A stretch of 64,000 bases of DNA from assembly GCF_002078175.1 (NCBI RefSeq), contig NZ_MWFK01000001.1, positions 806,001-870,000 of the forward strand. The letters run 5' to 3'. The first letter of the stretch is position 1; each line of letters opens with the position of its first letter. Position numbers and translations under genes: made by a program. Positions 1-8,064 of the stretch are shown here, in pieces. Origin of the DNA: Streptomyces sp. M41(2017). Its GTDB lineage: Bacteria > Actinomycetota > Actinomycetes > Streptomycetales > Streptomycetaceae. Below the pieces are notes generated by a model, which saw only the letters and a program-made list of their open reading frames with translations, was not told the origin of the DNA and made no database searches.

Positions 1-2160
1 AACTTCGAGCAGCCGGACCTCAAGGCCCCGTTCCGTTTCTCGGTCCGGGCCCCGGAGGGCTGGACGGCCTGGAGCAACGGCGCGGGTGAACTCGCGGACG
101 GTGTCTGGCGGTTCGCCGAGACCAAGCCGATCTCGACGTACATCACTGCGGTCGTCGCGGGCCCGTACCACTACGTGACGGACTCCTACACGCGCACCTT
201 CGACGACGGTACGACGCTGGAGATCCCGCTCGGCGCGATGTGCCGCAAGGGGCTCGCCCCGCACTTCGACGCCGACGACGTGTTCCTGGTGACCAAGCAG
301 GGGCTGGACTTCTTCCACGACCACTTCGACTACCCGTACCCCTTCGGGAAGTACGACCAGGCGTTCGTGCCCGAGTACAACCTCGGGGCGATGGAGAACC
401 CGGGCCTGGTCACCTTCCGCGAGGAGTACATCTTCCGCGGCAACGTGACGCAGGCGTCGTACGAGGCCCGGGCGAACGTCATCCTGCACGAGATGGCGCA
501 CATGTGGTTCGGCGACCTCGTGACCATGGTGTGGTGGGACGACCTGTGGCTGAAGGAGTCCTTCGCCGACTTCATGGGCACGTTCGCCAACGTGGGCGCG
601 ACCCGCTTCACCGACGCCTGGATCACCTTCGCCAACCGCCGCAAGGCCTGGGCCTACCGGGCCGACCAGCTGCCCTCCACGCACCCGATCACCGCGGACA
701 TCCGCGACCTCCAGGACGCCAAGCTCAACTTCGACGGCATCACCTACGCCAAGGGCGCCTCCGTCCTCAAGCAGCTCGTGGCGTACGTCGGACAGGACGC
801 CTTCCTGGAGGGCGCGCGCCGCTACTTCAAGCGGAACGCGTACGGCAACACGCGCCTCGGCGACCTGCTGTCCGTCCTGGAGGAGACCAGTGGACGGGAC
901 ATGGCCGTCTGGGCCCGCTCCTGGCTGCAGACGGCGGGCGTCAACTCCCTGACTCCGCAGGTGGTGCTGAGTTCCGAGGGGCGCGTCACCGAGCTGGCGG
1001 TGCTCCAGGAGGCCGCGGAGTCCCACCCCGAACTGCGCCCGCACCGGGTGGCCGTGGGCCTCTACCGGCGTGAGTCGCTGCGCGAGGGCGGCGACGGCGC
1101 GCTCGTCCGGTACGCGCGGGCCGAGGTGGACGTCGACGGTCCGCGGACGGTCGTCGCGGACCTCGCCGGCGAGCAGGCCCCGGACCTGGTCCTCGTCAAC
1201 GACGACGACCTCACGTACTGCAAGATCCGCTTCGACGAGGGTTCGCTGGCCGCGCTGCGGGACGGCCTCGGCGAGATGACCGACCCGCTCGCGCGGGCCC
1301 TGTGCTGGTCGGCGCTGTGGAACCTCACGCGTGACGCGCTGATGCCGGCGCGGGACTTCATCGGTCTGGTGCTGCGTTTCGCCGGCCGCGAGTCCGACAT
1401 CGGCGTCCTCCAGACGCTGCACGGCTGGGCGGACTCCGCGCTCGTCCACTACGTGGCGCCCGGCTGGCGCGCCGAGGGCGCGCGGTCGCTGGCCGAGGGC
1501 GCGCTCAAGGAGCTGCGGCTCACCGAGCCGGGCAGCCAGCACCAGCTGGCATGGGCCCGCTTCTTCGCCCACGTCGCGTCGGGCGAGGCCGATCTCCAGC
1601 TGCTCCAGGGGCTGTTGGAGGGCACGGCGAAGATCGACGGGCTGGAGGTCGACCAGGAGCTGCGCTGGGCGTTCCTGGAGCCGCTGGCCGCGCACGGCGT
1701 GGCCGACGAGTCGGTGATCGGCGCCGAACTCGCCCGCGACGACACGGCGTCCGGCAAGCGGCACCAGGTCCGCTGTCTGGCGGCCCGCCCCTCCGCGGCG
1801 GTCAAGGCGCAGGCCTGGGCGGCCGTCGTGGAGTCGGACGCGCTGTCCAACGCCCTGGTCGAGGCGACCATCGCCGGCTTCGCCCAGCCGTCCGGCCGGG
1901 AGCTGCTCGCGCCCTACACCGCCCGGTACTTCGCCGCGATCGACCGGGTCTGGGAGGAGCGGTCGATCCAGATCGGCATGGACGTGGTCAGGGGACTGTT
2001 CCCCGGACTCCAGGACTCCCCGGAGACCCTGGAGGCGACGGACGCGTGGCTCGCCGCGCACGAGGACGCGGCGCCCGCGCTGCGCCGGCTCGTGCTGGAG
2101 TCCCGCGACGACCTGGCACGGGCGCTGCGCGGTCAGGCCTGCGACAGCGCCGCGGGCTGA
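1..2160 (+). CDS. pepN: Aminopeptidase N (M1 family), 5' end outside the window
   Basis: Zinc metallopeptidase that removes N-terminal residues from peptides in the cytoplasm. The reading frame is open from base 1, so the gene is cut by the window edge. By comparison with the complete paralogue at 17150-19729, about 139 N-terminal codons are missing. The M1 exopeptidase motif GAMEN lies near base 390. The zinc site HEMAH is at 487-501, followed by WFGDL, and the third ligand Glu (in LKESFAD) is at 556-558. The long C-terminal half is the helical ERAP1-like domain typical of actinobacterial PepN. It ends in TGA at 2158-2160. A first in-frame ATG at 175 lies inside the conserved catalytic region and cannot be the real start. 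Confidence 0.95.
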   Translation, partial: NFEQPDLKAPFRFSVRAPEGWTAWSNGAGELADGVWRFAETKPISTYITAVVAGPYHYVTDSYTRTFDDGTTLEIPLGAMCRKGLAPHFDADDVFLVTKQGLDFFHDHFDYPYPFGKYDQAFVPEYNLGAMENPGLVTFREEYIFRGNVTQASYEARANVILHEMAHMWFGDLVTMVWWDDLWLKESFADFMGTFANVGATRFTDAWITFANRRKAWAYRADQLPSTHPITADIRDLQDAKLNFDGITYAKGASVLKQLVAYVGQDAFLEGARRYFKRNAYGNTRLGDLLSVLEETSGRDMAVWARSWLQTAGVNSLTPQVVLSSEGRVTELAVLQEAAESHPELRPHRVAVGLYRRESLREGGDGALVRYARAEVDVDGPRTVVADLAGEQAPDLVLVNDDDLTYCKIRFDEGSLAALRDGLGEMTDPLARALCWSALWNLTRDALMPARDFIGLVLRFAGRESDIGVLQTLHGWADSALVHYVAPGWRAEGARSLAEGALKELRLTEPGSQHQLAWARFFAHVASGEADLQLLQGLLEGTAKIDGLEVDQELRWAFLEPLAAHGVADESVIGAELARDDTASGKRHQVRCLAARPSAAVKAQAWAAVVESDALSNALVEATIAGFAQPSGRELLAPYTARYFAAIDRVWEERSIQIGMDVVRGLFPGLQDSPETLEATDAWLAAHEDAAPALRRLVLESRDDLARALRGQACDSAAG

Positions 2161-2507
2161 ACACCCGCACGACGCACTCCGCTTCGAGGGCACCGGCGCC
2201 GCGCGCGTCCGGTGCCCTCGCCGCGTTCGCACCGTGCCTCCCGCGGTGTTCCCGCGGCGCACCGGCGGTGGACTCGGCGGCACGTCGCACCCCGGCCCGT
2301 CGGCCGCTGTCCTCTCCGGTGACTTCATCCGACGGGACCACTGGTTACGAAATACAGGTATTCAGAGCCGTAACCCCTATTAGTCCCCGTCCGGACCAGC
2401 GCCTTTCGGCACTCGAACGCCCGTACTTTAGTACGTGCTTGTCCGGATTTGTCGACGAGCGTGTAACAGCGGTTAGAGGGCGGCTTCCGGGCGGGAAACC
2501 CCGGATC
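2161..2507. other. Intergenic region with AT-rich dyads
   Basis: 347 bases without a convincing gene. The first 180 bases are GC-rich and unremarkable. From about 2340 the composition drops in G+C and two dyads appear: a nested one at 2343-2375 and a short one at 2422-2435. Both lie upstream of the AbiEi-like gene starting at 2508, so the region probably carries its promoter. Confidence 0.6.
2343..2375. promoter_or_regulatory. Nested inverted repeat, candidate operator
   Basis: Outer arms GGTTACG (2343-2349) and CGTAACC (2369-2375) enclose a second dyad, AATAC-AG-GTATT (2351-2362). A third dyad, CGTAC-TTTA-GTACG, follows at 2422-2435. These stand out as AT-rich in a GC-rich genome and sit 75-165 bases upstream of an AbiEi-type regulator gene. 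AbiEi antitoxins are known to bind inverted repeats in their own promoters; binding here is inference. Confidence 0.4.
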
Positions 2508-3560
2508 ATGAACCACAACACCCCGCTCTCCCCCCGCCCCCTCCGTCACCTGTCCCACGTGCAGCGCCGGGTCCTGACCACGACTCAGCTGCGCAGCCAC
2601 GGCGTCACCGCCGCCGAGACGAACGAGCAGTGCCGGGCGGGCGGAGCCTGGCAGCAGATCCTTCCGGGTGTGGTCCTGCTCCACCCCGGCCCGCCCACCG
2701 CCGAGGAGCGGCTGCAGGCCGCGCTGCTGTACACCGCCCGCTCCCCCGCCCCCCACCGGGTGGCCTCCATCCCGGTCCAGCCGGGCGCCGAGGAGCCGCA
2801 CGCCCCGCAGCGCTTCGCGGACGTGCTGGTCACGGGCCTGGCGGCGCTGGCCCTGCACGGGTTCACCACGGCGCCGCCGCTGCTCTCCCTCGACACCATC
2901 GATGTGCTGGTGCCCCGGCTGCGCCGCCTGCGCTCGACGGGCTGCGTCCGTATCGTGCGGACGCCCTCCCTTCCCGCGCCCGCGTTCGTGACCGGCGTCC
3001 CGGTCGCCCCGGTGCCCCGCGCGCTGGCCGACGCGGTCGCGGAACTCTCCGACGCCGACGTCGTACGCCGGCTGCTGACGGAAGCGGTGCGCGGAGGGCA
3101 CTGTGAACCGGCTTCCGTGGTGCGGGAGTTGACTGCGGCCCGGCTGCTGGGCCGGCCGCACGTGGTGGACGCGGTGGACTCGCTGCTCGCGGAGGGCCGG
3201 GCGATCGCGGAGGACCGCCTGTACCGGATGGTCCGCGAGCACGGCCTGCCCGACCCGGTGTGGAACGTGGACCTGCGGCTGCCCGGCGGCCCGCACATCG
3301 GCGGCCTCGACGCGTACTGGCCCGAGCAGGCGGTGGCGGTGGAGCTGGACACCCGCGCCCCGCGGCAGGACGAGGACGCGCTCTGGTCGGAGTACGCCCG
3401 CAAGCGTGAGGTGCTGGAGCGGCTCGGGATCACCGTCGTCCACATCACGCCGAAGAAGCTCCGCGAGGCGATGGAGCAGCAGGCCGCGGTCGTCCGTACC
3501 GCGCTGATGGCGTCGGACGACCGCGATCCCGCGGCACATGTCGTGGTGCTGCCCCGGTAG
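2508..3560 (+). CDS. Orphan AbiEi-type winged-helix protein with nuclease-like C-terminal domain
   Basis: A 350-residue protein starting at ATG 2508. Residues about 10-60 resemble the N-terminal winged helix of type IV antitoxins (AbiEi): LTTTQLRSHGVT followed by an arginine-rich turn. The middle (about 100-200) matches the remainder of that fold. The last about 100 residues contain GLDAYWPEQAVAVELD and then an Arg-rich helix and GITVVHITPKKL, a layout resembling the DUF559/Vsr nuclease-like fold. The catalytic E-x-K of that fold reads E-L-D here, so activity is doubtful. No AbiEii-like toxin gene is adjacent, so it is an orphan. Streptomyces often carry several such proteins. Function beyond DNA binding is not known to me. 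Confidence 0.7.
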   Translation: MNHNTPLSPRPLRHLSHVQRRVLTTTQLRSHGVTAAETNEQCRAGGAWQQILPGVVLLHPGPPTAEERLQAALLYTARSPAPHRVASIPVQPGAEEPHAPQRFADVLVTGLAALALHGFTTAPPLLSLDTIDVLVPRLRRLRSTGCVRIVRTPSLPAPAFVTGVPVAPVPRALADAVAELSDADVVRRLLTEAVRGGHCEPASVVRELTAARLLGRPHVVDAVDSLLAEGRAIAEDRLYRMVREHGLPDPVWNVDLRLPGGPHIGGLDAYWPEQAVAVELDTRAPRQDEDALWSEYARKREVLERLGITVVHITPKKLREAMEQQAAVVRTALMASDDRDPAAHVVVLPR

Positions 3561-3589
3561 TGACGGACCGGGGTGGTGGCAGGAGGGGA

Positions 3590-3668
3590 GGGAAGGGGCT
3601 CGCGCGACGGCGCGGGCCCCTTCCCGTGCACCCTCCCCTGCTCTCCCCTTCCCGGCCGGGAAGGGGAG
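3590..3668 (+). terminator. Tandem hairpins after the AbiEi-like gene
   Basis: Two strong hairpins lie 30 bases past the stop. The first has 10-bp arms GGGAAGGGGC (3590-3599) and GCCCCTTCCC (3616-3625). The second is a perfect 26-base palindrome at 3643-3668 with half-site CTCCCCTTCCCGG. No U-tract is present, which is usual for Streptomyces terminators. Confidence 0.6.
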
Positions 3669-3827
3669 GACGCCCCGGAGCCCCGGGGAGGTACCGGGCC
3701 CCGGGAGGCAGGTGAGGTCCTTGTTCGGAGGGGCGTTGTCGGTGGGCCGTTCTACTGTGGAGGGGACAGGAGATCCATGGCCCGACGTGCCTGCCGCGAC
3801 GAGCAGGACGCCCGAGGGGAGAGCCCG

Positions 3828-4394
3828 ATGACGACCCTGCCCGGTCGCCCGAACACCGCACTGCTGGTGGTCGACATGCAGCACGGCGCGGTGGACGCCG
3901 CCCACAATCGCGCCGAGGTGATCGAGAACATCAACGTCCTGGCCGCCAAGGCCCGCGCCGAAGCGGTGCCGGTGATCTGGGTGCAGCACTCGGACGACGG
4001 GATGAAGGTCGGCAGCGAAGCCTGGGCCTACGTGCCGGAGCTGGTCCGCGAGGACACCGAGCCCCTCGTCCACAAGAACTACGGCGACTCGTTCGAGGCC
4101 ACCGACCTGGAGGACGTGCTCGCCCAGCGAGGGGTCGGCCACCTGGTCGTCACCGGGGCCCAGACGGACGTCTGCGTCCGCTCCACCCTGCACGGCGCGT
4201 TCACCCGCGGGTACGACGTCACCCTGGTCGGCGACGCCCACACCACGGAGGACCTCACCGCGTACGGCGCGCCCGCCCCCGCCCAGGTCGTCGCGCACAC
4301 GAACCTGTACTGGCGGGAACAGGACGCGCCGGGCCGGCACGCGGCCACGGTCGACACCGCGAAGGTGAGCTTCACGGCGCCGGCCGCGGACTAG
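3828..4394 (+). CDS. Cysteine hydrolase, isochorismatase-like family
   Basis: A 188-residue cytoplasmic hydrolase of the isochorismatase/nicotinamidase superfamily. The Asp-Lys-Cys triad is visible: Asp16 in VVDMQ, the Lys in LVHKNYGDSFEATDL, and the Cys in GAQTDVCVRSTL. The cis-peptide segment GAQTD precedes the Cys, as expected for this fold. ATG 3828 is preceded by GAGGGGAG at a good distance; reading frame continues upstream but without support. The exact substrate cannot be told from sequence. The gene is convergent with the serine hydrolase ending 22 bases downstream. Confidence 0.85.
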   Translation: MTTLPGRPNTALLVVDMQHGAVDAAHNRAEVIENINVLAAKARAEAVPVIWVQHSDDGMKVGSEAWAYVPELVREDTEPLVHKNYGDSFEATDLEDVLAQRGVGHLVVTGAQTDVCVRSTLHGAFTRGYDVTLVGDAHTTEDLTAYGAPAPAQVVAHTNLYWREQDAPGRHAATVDTAKVSFTAPAAD

Positions 4395-4416
4395 AGCGGA
4401 AGGCGGCGGGCGGCGG

Positions 4417-5589
4417 CTAGGAGATCCGGTCCGCCCGGACCGGCTCCGGCCGCTTCCCGCAGAACTCCGCCTCGATCACGGCGTCGCTGTCCCCCGACCA
4501 GTCGCCGTTGAAGTTGAAGGCGAGGGCGTGCCGGCCGTCCGCCGTGGTGACGGCCGACGACGTCGAGCCGTGGATGCCGCCGTCGTGGCCCCACACGTGG
4601 ACGCCGCAGCTCAGTTCACGGTCGATGAGGCCGAGGCCGTAGCGCGCGTTCGGGATCTCGTCGACCCGGACGGTCGTCTTCATCTCGGCGAGCTGCTTGC
4701 GCGGCAGCAGCCTGCCGCGCAGGAGGGCCGTGTAGAAGCGGTTCAGGTCGGTGTTGTCGGAGATCATCCCGCCCGCCGAGGCGGCGAGGGTCGGGTTGAG
4801 GGTGGTGACGTCGTACGTCGGTCCCGTCGTGGTCCTGGCCAGCTTGGAGTAGGCCCTGCTGCTCGGTCGCGGGAGTGTCACCGTGGTGCCGGGGACCGAC
4901 GTGCCGCGCAGTTCGAGCGGTTCGACGATGCGGTGGCGGATCTCCGTGGCGTACGAGTGCCCGGTGACCTCACGGATCACCATTCCGGCGAGGATGTAGT
5001 TCGTGTTGGAGTAGCTCCAGGAGGCGCCCGGCGCGAAGCCGGGTTCGTGGGCCATGGCGATCGCGACGAGGTGCTCCGGTGTCGCGGTGTCGTAGCGGTG
5101 CCGGAGGAAGCCGTCCTTGGCGAAGTAGGTGCGCACGAAGTCGTCGTCGGTCGTGTAGTCGAAGATCCCGCTCGTGTGGTTCAGGAGCCGGCGCAGCGTG
5201 ATCTTCCGTCCGTCGTTGCCGTTGCCCCGCACCACGCCGGGCAACCAGTGGTCCACCGTGTCGTCCAGCGACAGCCGCCCCTCCGCCTCCAGTTGGAGCA
5301 GCACGGTGGAGACGAACGTCTTGGTGATGCTGCCGACGCGGTAGCGGTCGGCGGTGGAGCGCGGAGCGCCGGTGCTCAGGTCGCCGGTGCCCGCCGTCGC
5401 GGACCAGGTGCCGTGCCGGCCGGAGGCCGTCGCCGTCACGCCCGGCACGCCGTCGCGCACGGCCGCTTCCATGGCCTGCCGGGTCGGCGCGTGGCCCGCT
5501 CCCGCGGCGGGCGCCGCGACCGCGGTGCCCGCCAGTGCCGTGGCGATCGCCACGGCCGTGACTCCCACAAGTCCCGTACGTACCCTCAT
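4417..5589 (-). CDS. Secreted serine hydrolase, class C beta-lactamase / D-Ala-D-Ala carboxypeptidase family
   Basis: A 390-residue exported protein of the beta-lactamase-related (S12) family. A Sec signal peptide with hydrophobic core TGLVGVTAVAIATALAG occupies about residues 1-26. The three active-site elements are present: S87-I-T-K90 (nucleophile and general base), Y193-S-N195, and H335-D-G (the KTG-equivalent box). Members are DD-peptidases, esterases or peptidases acting outside the membrane on peptidoglycan or D-amino-acid peptides; which applies here is open. ATG 5589 is preceded by GGGGGAAG. It lies 90 bases downstream of the co-oriented metallophosphoesterase gene and may be read with it. 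Confidence 0.88.
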   Translation of the reverse strand: MRVRTGLVGVTAVAIATALAGTAVAAPAAGAGHAPTRQAMEAAVRDGVPGVTATASGRHGTWSATAGTGDLSTGAPRSTADRYRVGSITKTFVSTVLLQLEAEGRLSLDDTVDHWLPGVVRGNGNDGRKITLRRLLNHTSGIFDYTTDDDFVRTYFAKDGFLRHRYDTATPEHLVAIAMAHEPGFAPGASWSYSNTNYILAGMVIREVTGHSYATEIRHRIVEPLELRGTSVPGTTVTLPRPSSRAYSKLARTTTGPTYDVTTLNPTLAASAGGMISDNTDLNRFYTALLRGRLLPRKQLAEMKTTVRVDEIPNARYGLGLIDRELSCGVHVWGHDGGIHGSTSSAVTTADGRHALAFNFNGDWSGDSDAVIEAEFCGKRPEPVRADRIS

Positions 5590-5679
5590 GTCTTCCCCCG
5601 TCTCACGGTCGAACGTGTCGGGGGAACGGACCCGGGTCCGCGGCGCGGGGTTGCCCGGTCCGCGCGCGTTGAGCGGTTT

Positions 5680-7464
5680 TCAGCCCTTCTTCAGAATCAG
5701 TTCCGTGTTGCGGTCGCGCGAGGTTCCGGCGAGGTCGGTGCGGGCGCCGGGCGTGTTGAAGGACAGCTCGCGGTAGAGCGCGGCCAGGCCCGTCTGGCTG
5801 AGGTCGGAGAAGTCCGTGGCGTGCGGTGCGGCGGACTCGACGAGGGTGGTGAACAGGGAGAGCGTGCCGTCCTTGTTGTCGACCAGCTCGATGACGCGGG
5901 CGAGTTGGGGGAAGTCGACGTGCGAGGCGGTGGAGATCTCCCAGAAGGAGCGGTTGCCGGGGGCCGCGTGCGGGGTGATGTCGTTCTTGTGGGAGTGACC
6001 GTTCACCCAGGCCAGCACGTTGCTGAAGCGCGCGAGGAGGGCGACGACCTCGTCCCCGCCGTGCCGCTTCTCCGCCGGGTGGGCCGGGTCGGCGTTCAGG
6101 TTGCGCATCGTCTTGCTGGTGTGGTGGCTGAAGACGATGACGTAGGCGTCCTTGTTGTCGCCCAACGTCTTCTCCAGCCAGCGCAGTTGCGCCGTGCCCA
6201 GGGACCCCTCGTAGTGGCCGCCCGGGTCGGTGGTGTCGAGGCTGACACCGATGACGTCCTCGGCGATGCGGAACGTGTAGTACTGGGTGCCCGCGGAGAG
6301 GTTCGCGGAGGAGTAGCCGTGGCCGATCGGGCCGGGCCCGGTGTGGGCCGGGTCGAGGTGCGCCTTGAGGTACTCGGCGGGCGTGAACGGGGCCCGGTTC
6401 TCGTCCGGGGTGACCGAGCGCATCTGACTGGTGTGCGCCTTGAGCAGGGCGTGCACCTCGGCGCCCTTCGGGCTGGAACCCTTCTTCATGCTCTTGGCGA
6501 GTCTGTCGCACTCCGCCGCGCCCAGGGACATCAGCTTCTTGCCGCCGACGGCGAACTCGGTGAGGTACGAGTCGCCCCGGGTGCCGTAGCAGCCCAGCGG
6601 AAGGGCGTCGTGGTTGCCGACGGTGGAGTACCAGGGCAGGCTCAGGCCCGGACTGCGCAGCTCACGGATGGCGGCCTCCAGGAAACCCTGGATGCGCGGG
6701 AACCCGACCTGCTTGTCGGCGTCGCGCAGGGCCGCGTCCGGCTGCCAGTAGGTCTTCAGCCCGCTGGCCTGTACCCCCTCGTAGTGCCGCGGGTCGCCGC
6801 TGTTCGGGCTGATGCGGCCGCCGCTCATGACCTTCAGGAACCAGTCCAGTTCCGTCTTGGAGTTGTTGTCCGTGTTGTCGCCGGTGGTCATCACGAAGTG
6901 CAGCGGGGAGCCGGTGACGGGGGCTCCCCGCAGGGAGTTGACCCGCTCCACGAGGGACACGCCTCCGGCGACGGTCAGGGTCTCCTGGGGGCGCCAGAAG
7001 CTCTTGTTCTGGGCGCGCAGGTACTCCAGGCGCAGCGGGTGCTGGGCGTCGGTCAGGTGCAGGTCGGTGAGCTGCACGAAGGAGGCGAGCGCGGTGCGGC
7101 GGTCGGCGCGGCCCTGCTTGCCCGCGGCCAGTTCGTCGCGGACGACGCGCTGCCAGCCGGCGCCGTCGCCGAGCCTCCGGTATCCGGAGGTGCCCGAACG
7201 CGGGACGGCGACGCCGCGCAGTGTGGTGCCGCGGGTGTAGGGGACCAGCTCGGGCGGGGCGAGCGGAGTGACCGCCGCCGACCGGGCCTCGGACTGGGCG
7301 ACCGAGTCGGCGACGGTCTCCCGGCCGGGGGTCGCGGCGTGCGCCGGGGCCTCCGGGCGCAGGGCGAGGCCGACGCCTGCCGAGAGCGACAGGGCTCCGG
7401 TGGCGGCCAGCAGGGTGCGGCGGTTGAGAGCGGGTACGGCGGCGACAGAGCGTGTGCGCGACAT
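5680..7464 (-). CDS. Tat-exported metallophosphoesterase, TIGR03767-like
   Basis: A 594-residue calcineurin-like phosphoesterase. The N-terminus has a twin-arginine signal (N-R15-R16-T-L-L then a long alanine/leucine core), so export of the folded enzyme is expected. The metal-binding blocks are complete and in order: D134-x-H136, G195-D-N197, G283-N-H-D286, H447-H448 and G489-H-S-H492. It is longer than a minimal phosphoesterase, with inserts between the blocks, as in the actinobacterial TIGR03767 group. ATG 7464 has GGGGAGA seven bases upstream. A PHO-box-like repeat lies about 200 bases upstream (7661-7682), which would suit control by phosphate. Substrate unknown. Confidence 0.88.
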   Translation of the reverse strand: MSRTRSVAAVPALNRRTLLAATGALSLSAGVGLALRPEAPAHAATPGRETVADSVAQSEARSAAVTPLAPPELVPYTRGTTLRGVAVPRSGTSGYRRLGDGAGWQRVVRDELAAGKQGRADRRTALASFVQLTDLHLTDAQHPLRLEYLRAQNKSFWRPQETLTVAGGVSLVERVNSLRGAPVTGSPLHFVMTTGDNTDNNSKTELDWFLKVMSGGRISPNSGDPRHYEGVQASGLKTYWQPDAALRDADKQVGFPRIQGFLEAAIRELRSPGLSLPWYSTVGNHDALPLGCYGTRGDSYLTEFAVGGKKLMSLGAAECDRLAKSMKKGSSPKGAEVHALLKAHTSQMRSVTPDENRAPFTPAEYLKAHLDPAHTGPGPIGHGYSSANLSAGTQYYTFRIAEDVIGVSLDTTDPGGHYEGSLGTAQLRWLEKTLGDNKDAYVIVFSHHTSKTMRNLNADPAHPAEKRHGGDEVVALLARFSNVLAWVNGHSHKNDITPHAAPGNRSFWEISTASHVDFPQLARVIELVDNKDGTLSLFTTLVESAAPHATDFSDLSQTGLAALYRELSFNTPGARTDLAGTSRDRNTELILKKG

Positions 7465-7660
7465 GGCGCGGTCTCCCCGAGTGCGAACGCGTCGGCTGTG
7501 GTCGCGGGGCGCCAGGAACGAACACCCCGCTCACCATGGATCGTTGGCAGCGGGGGTGACCTGCGCGTTAACTCGGCAGCAACGCCCGGCGCCGATCACC
7601 GTACGTGGATCTTGGCCCACCCTGCGCGTCCATGGAGCCCTGTCCGAACGGCCCGGGCCC

Positions 7661-7682
7661 GGTCACTCCGTGTTCACCTTCC
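7661..7682 (+). promoter_or_regulatory. Candidate PHO box (PhoP-binding direct repeat)
   Basis: Two adjacent 11-base units, GGTCACTCCGT (7661-7671) and GTTCACCTTCC (7672-7682), fit the Streptomyces PhoP repeat, whose conserved part is G(G/T)TCAYY. The second unit has the perfect GTTCACC core. The neighbouring 11-mers do not match, so only two units are present. The nearest logical target is the phosphoesterase gene, divergent and about 200 bases away; the subtilase on the other side is also possible. Confidence 0.45.
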
Positions 7683-7881
7683 TGGGTAGGGGGGCTCCAT
7701 TCCCCTTGTGCGGCCCGGCCGTTGGCCCGGGCGCGAGGGGTGCTCCGGGCCCACCCGGCGGACAGATCGCTGTCACAGCGCGAAAGCGTGCCGCCACGGC
7801 CCGCGCACGGAAAGGCGCCGAATCGACAGAGCCGGACACCGGGATCATCCGCAATATCCTCCGATAACGGGCGATCACCGG

Positions 7882-7908
7882 CATGGCGTGTGGCGGAAGT
7901 ACGCCATG
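7882..7908. promoter_or_regulatory. Inverted repeat upstream of the subtilase gene
   Basis: Perfect 8-bp arms CATGGCGT (7882-7889) and ACGCCATG (7901-7908) with an 11-base spacer. It lies about 155 bases before the protease start and could be an operator or a leader hairpin. Nothing else supports either role. Confidence 0.3.
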
Positions 7909-8064
7909 TGTCCATCCCGCCACGGTCAACTCTCCCCAAACAACTGCCCCTTAGGCAAAGCTGAGCGGTCATCCGGGTCCACATACCGGACTGACGCGAC
8001 CGGCCCGTATCGACCGTCGGAACCGGCCGCTCCACGCTCGTTCCTTTACCTACAAGGGATGCAG

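Larger units (their letters stand above)
7465..8064. other. 600-base divergent regulatory region
   Basis: No gene is supported here. It separates the divergent metallophosphoesterase and subtilase genes and must hold both promoters. It contains a PHO-box-like direct repeat (7661-7682), a small palindrome CGCTGT-C-ACAGCG (7768-7780) and an 8-bp inverted repeat CATGGCGT/ACGCCATG (7882-7908). Its length leaves room for a long 5' leader for the protease; I recognise no riboswitch class. Confidence 0.55.

Noticed and set aside
3736..3758. Promoter-like TTGTCG and TACTGT before the cysteine hydrolase
   Set aside because: The spacer is only 11 bases, too short for a sigma-70 type promoter.
7708..8064. 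N-terminal extension of the subtilase frame
   Set aside because: The added sequence is low in coding character and would bury the signal peptide more than 100 residues into the protein. AAGGG and the signal support ATG 8065.
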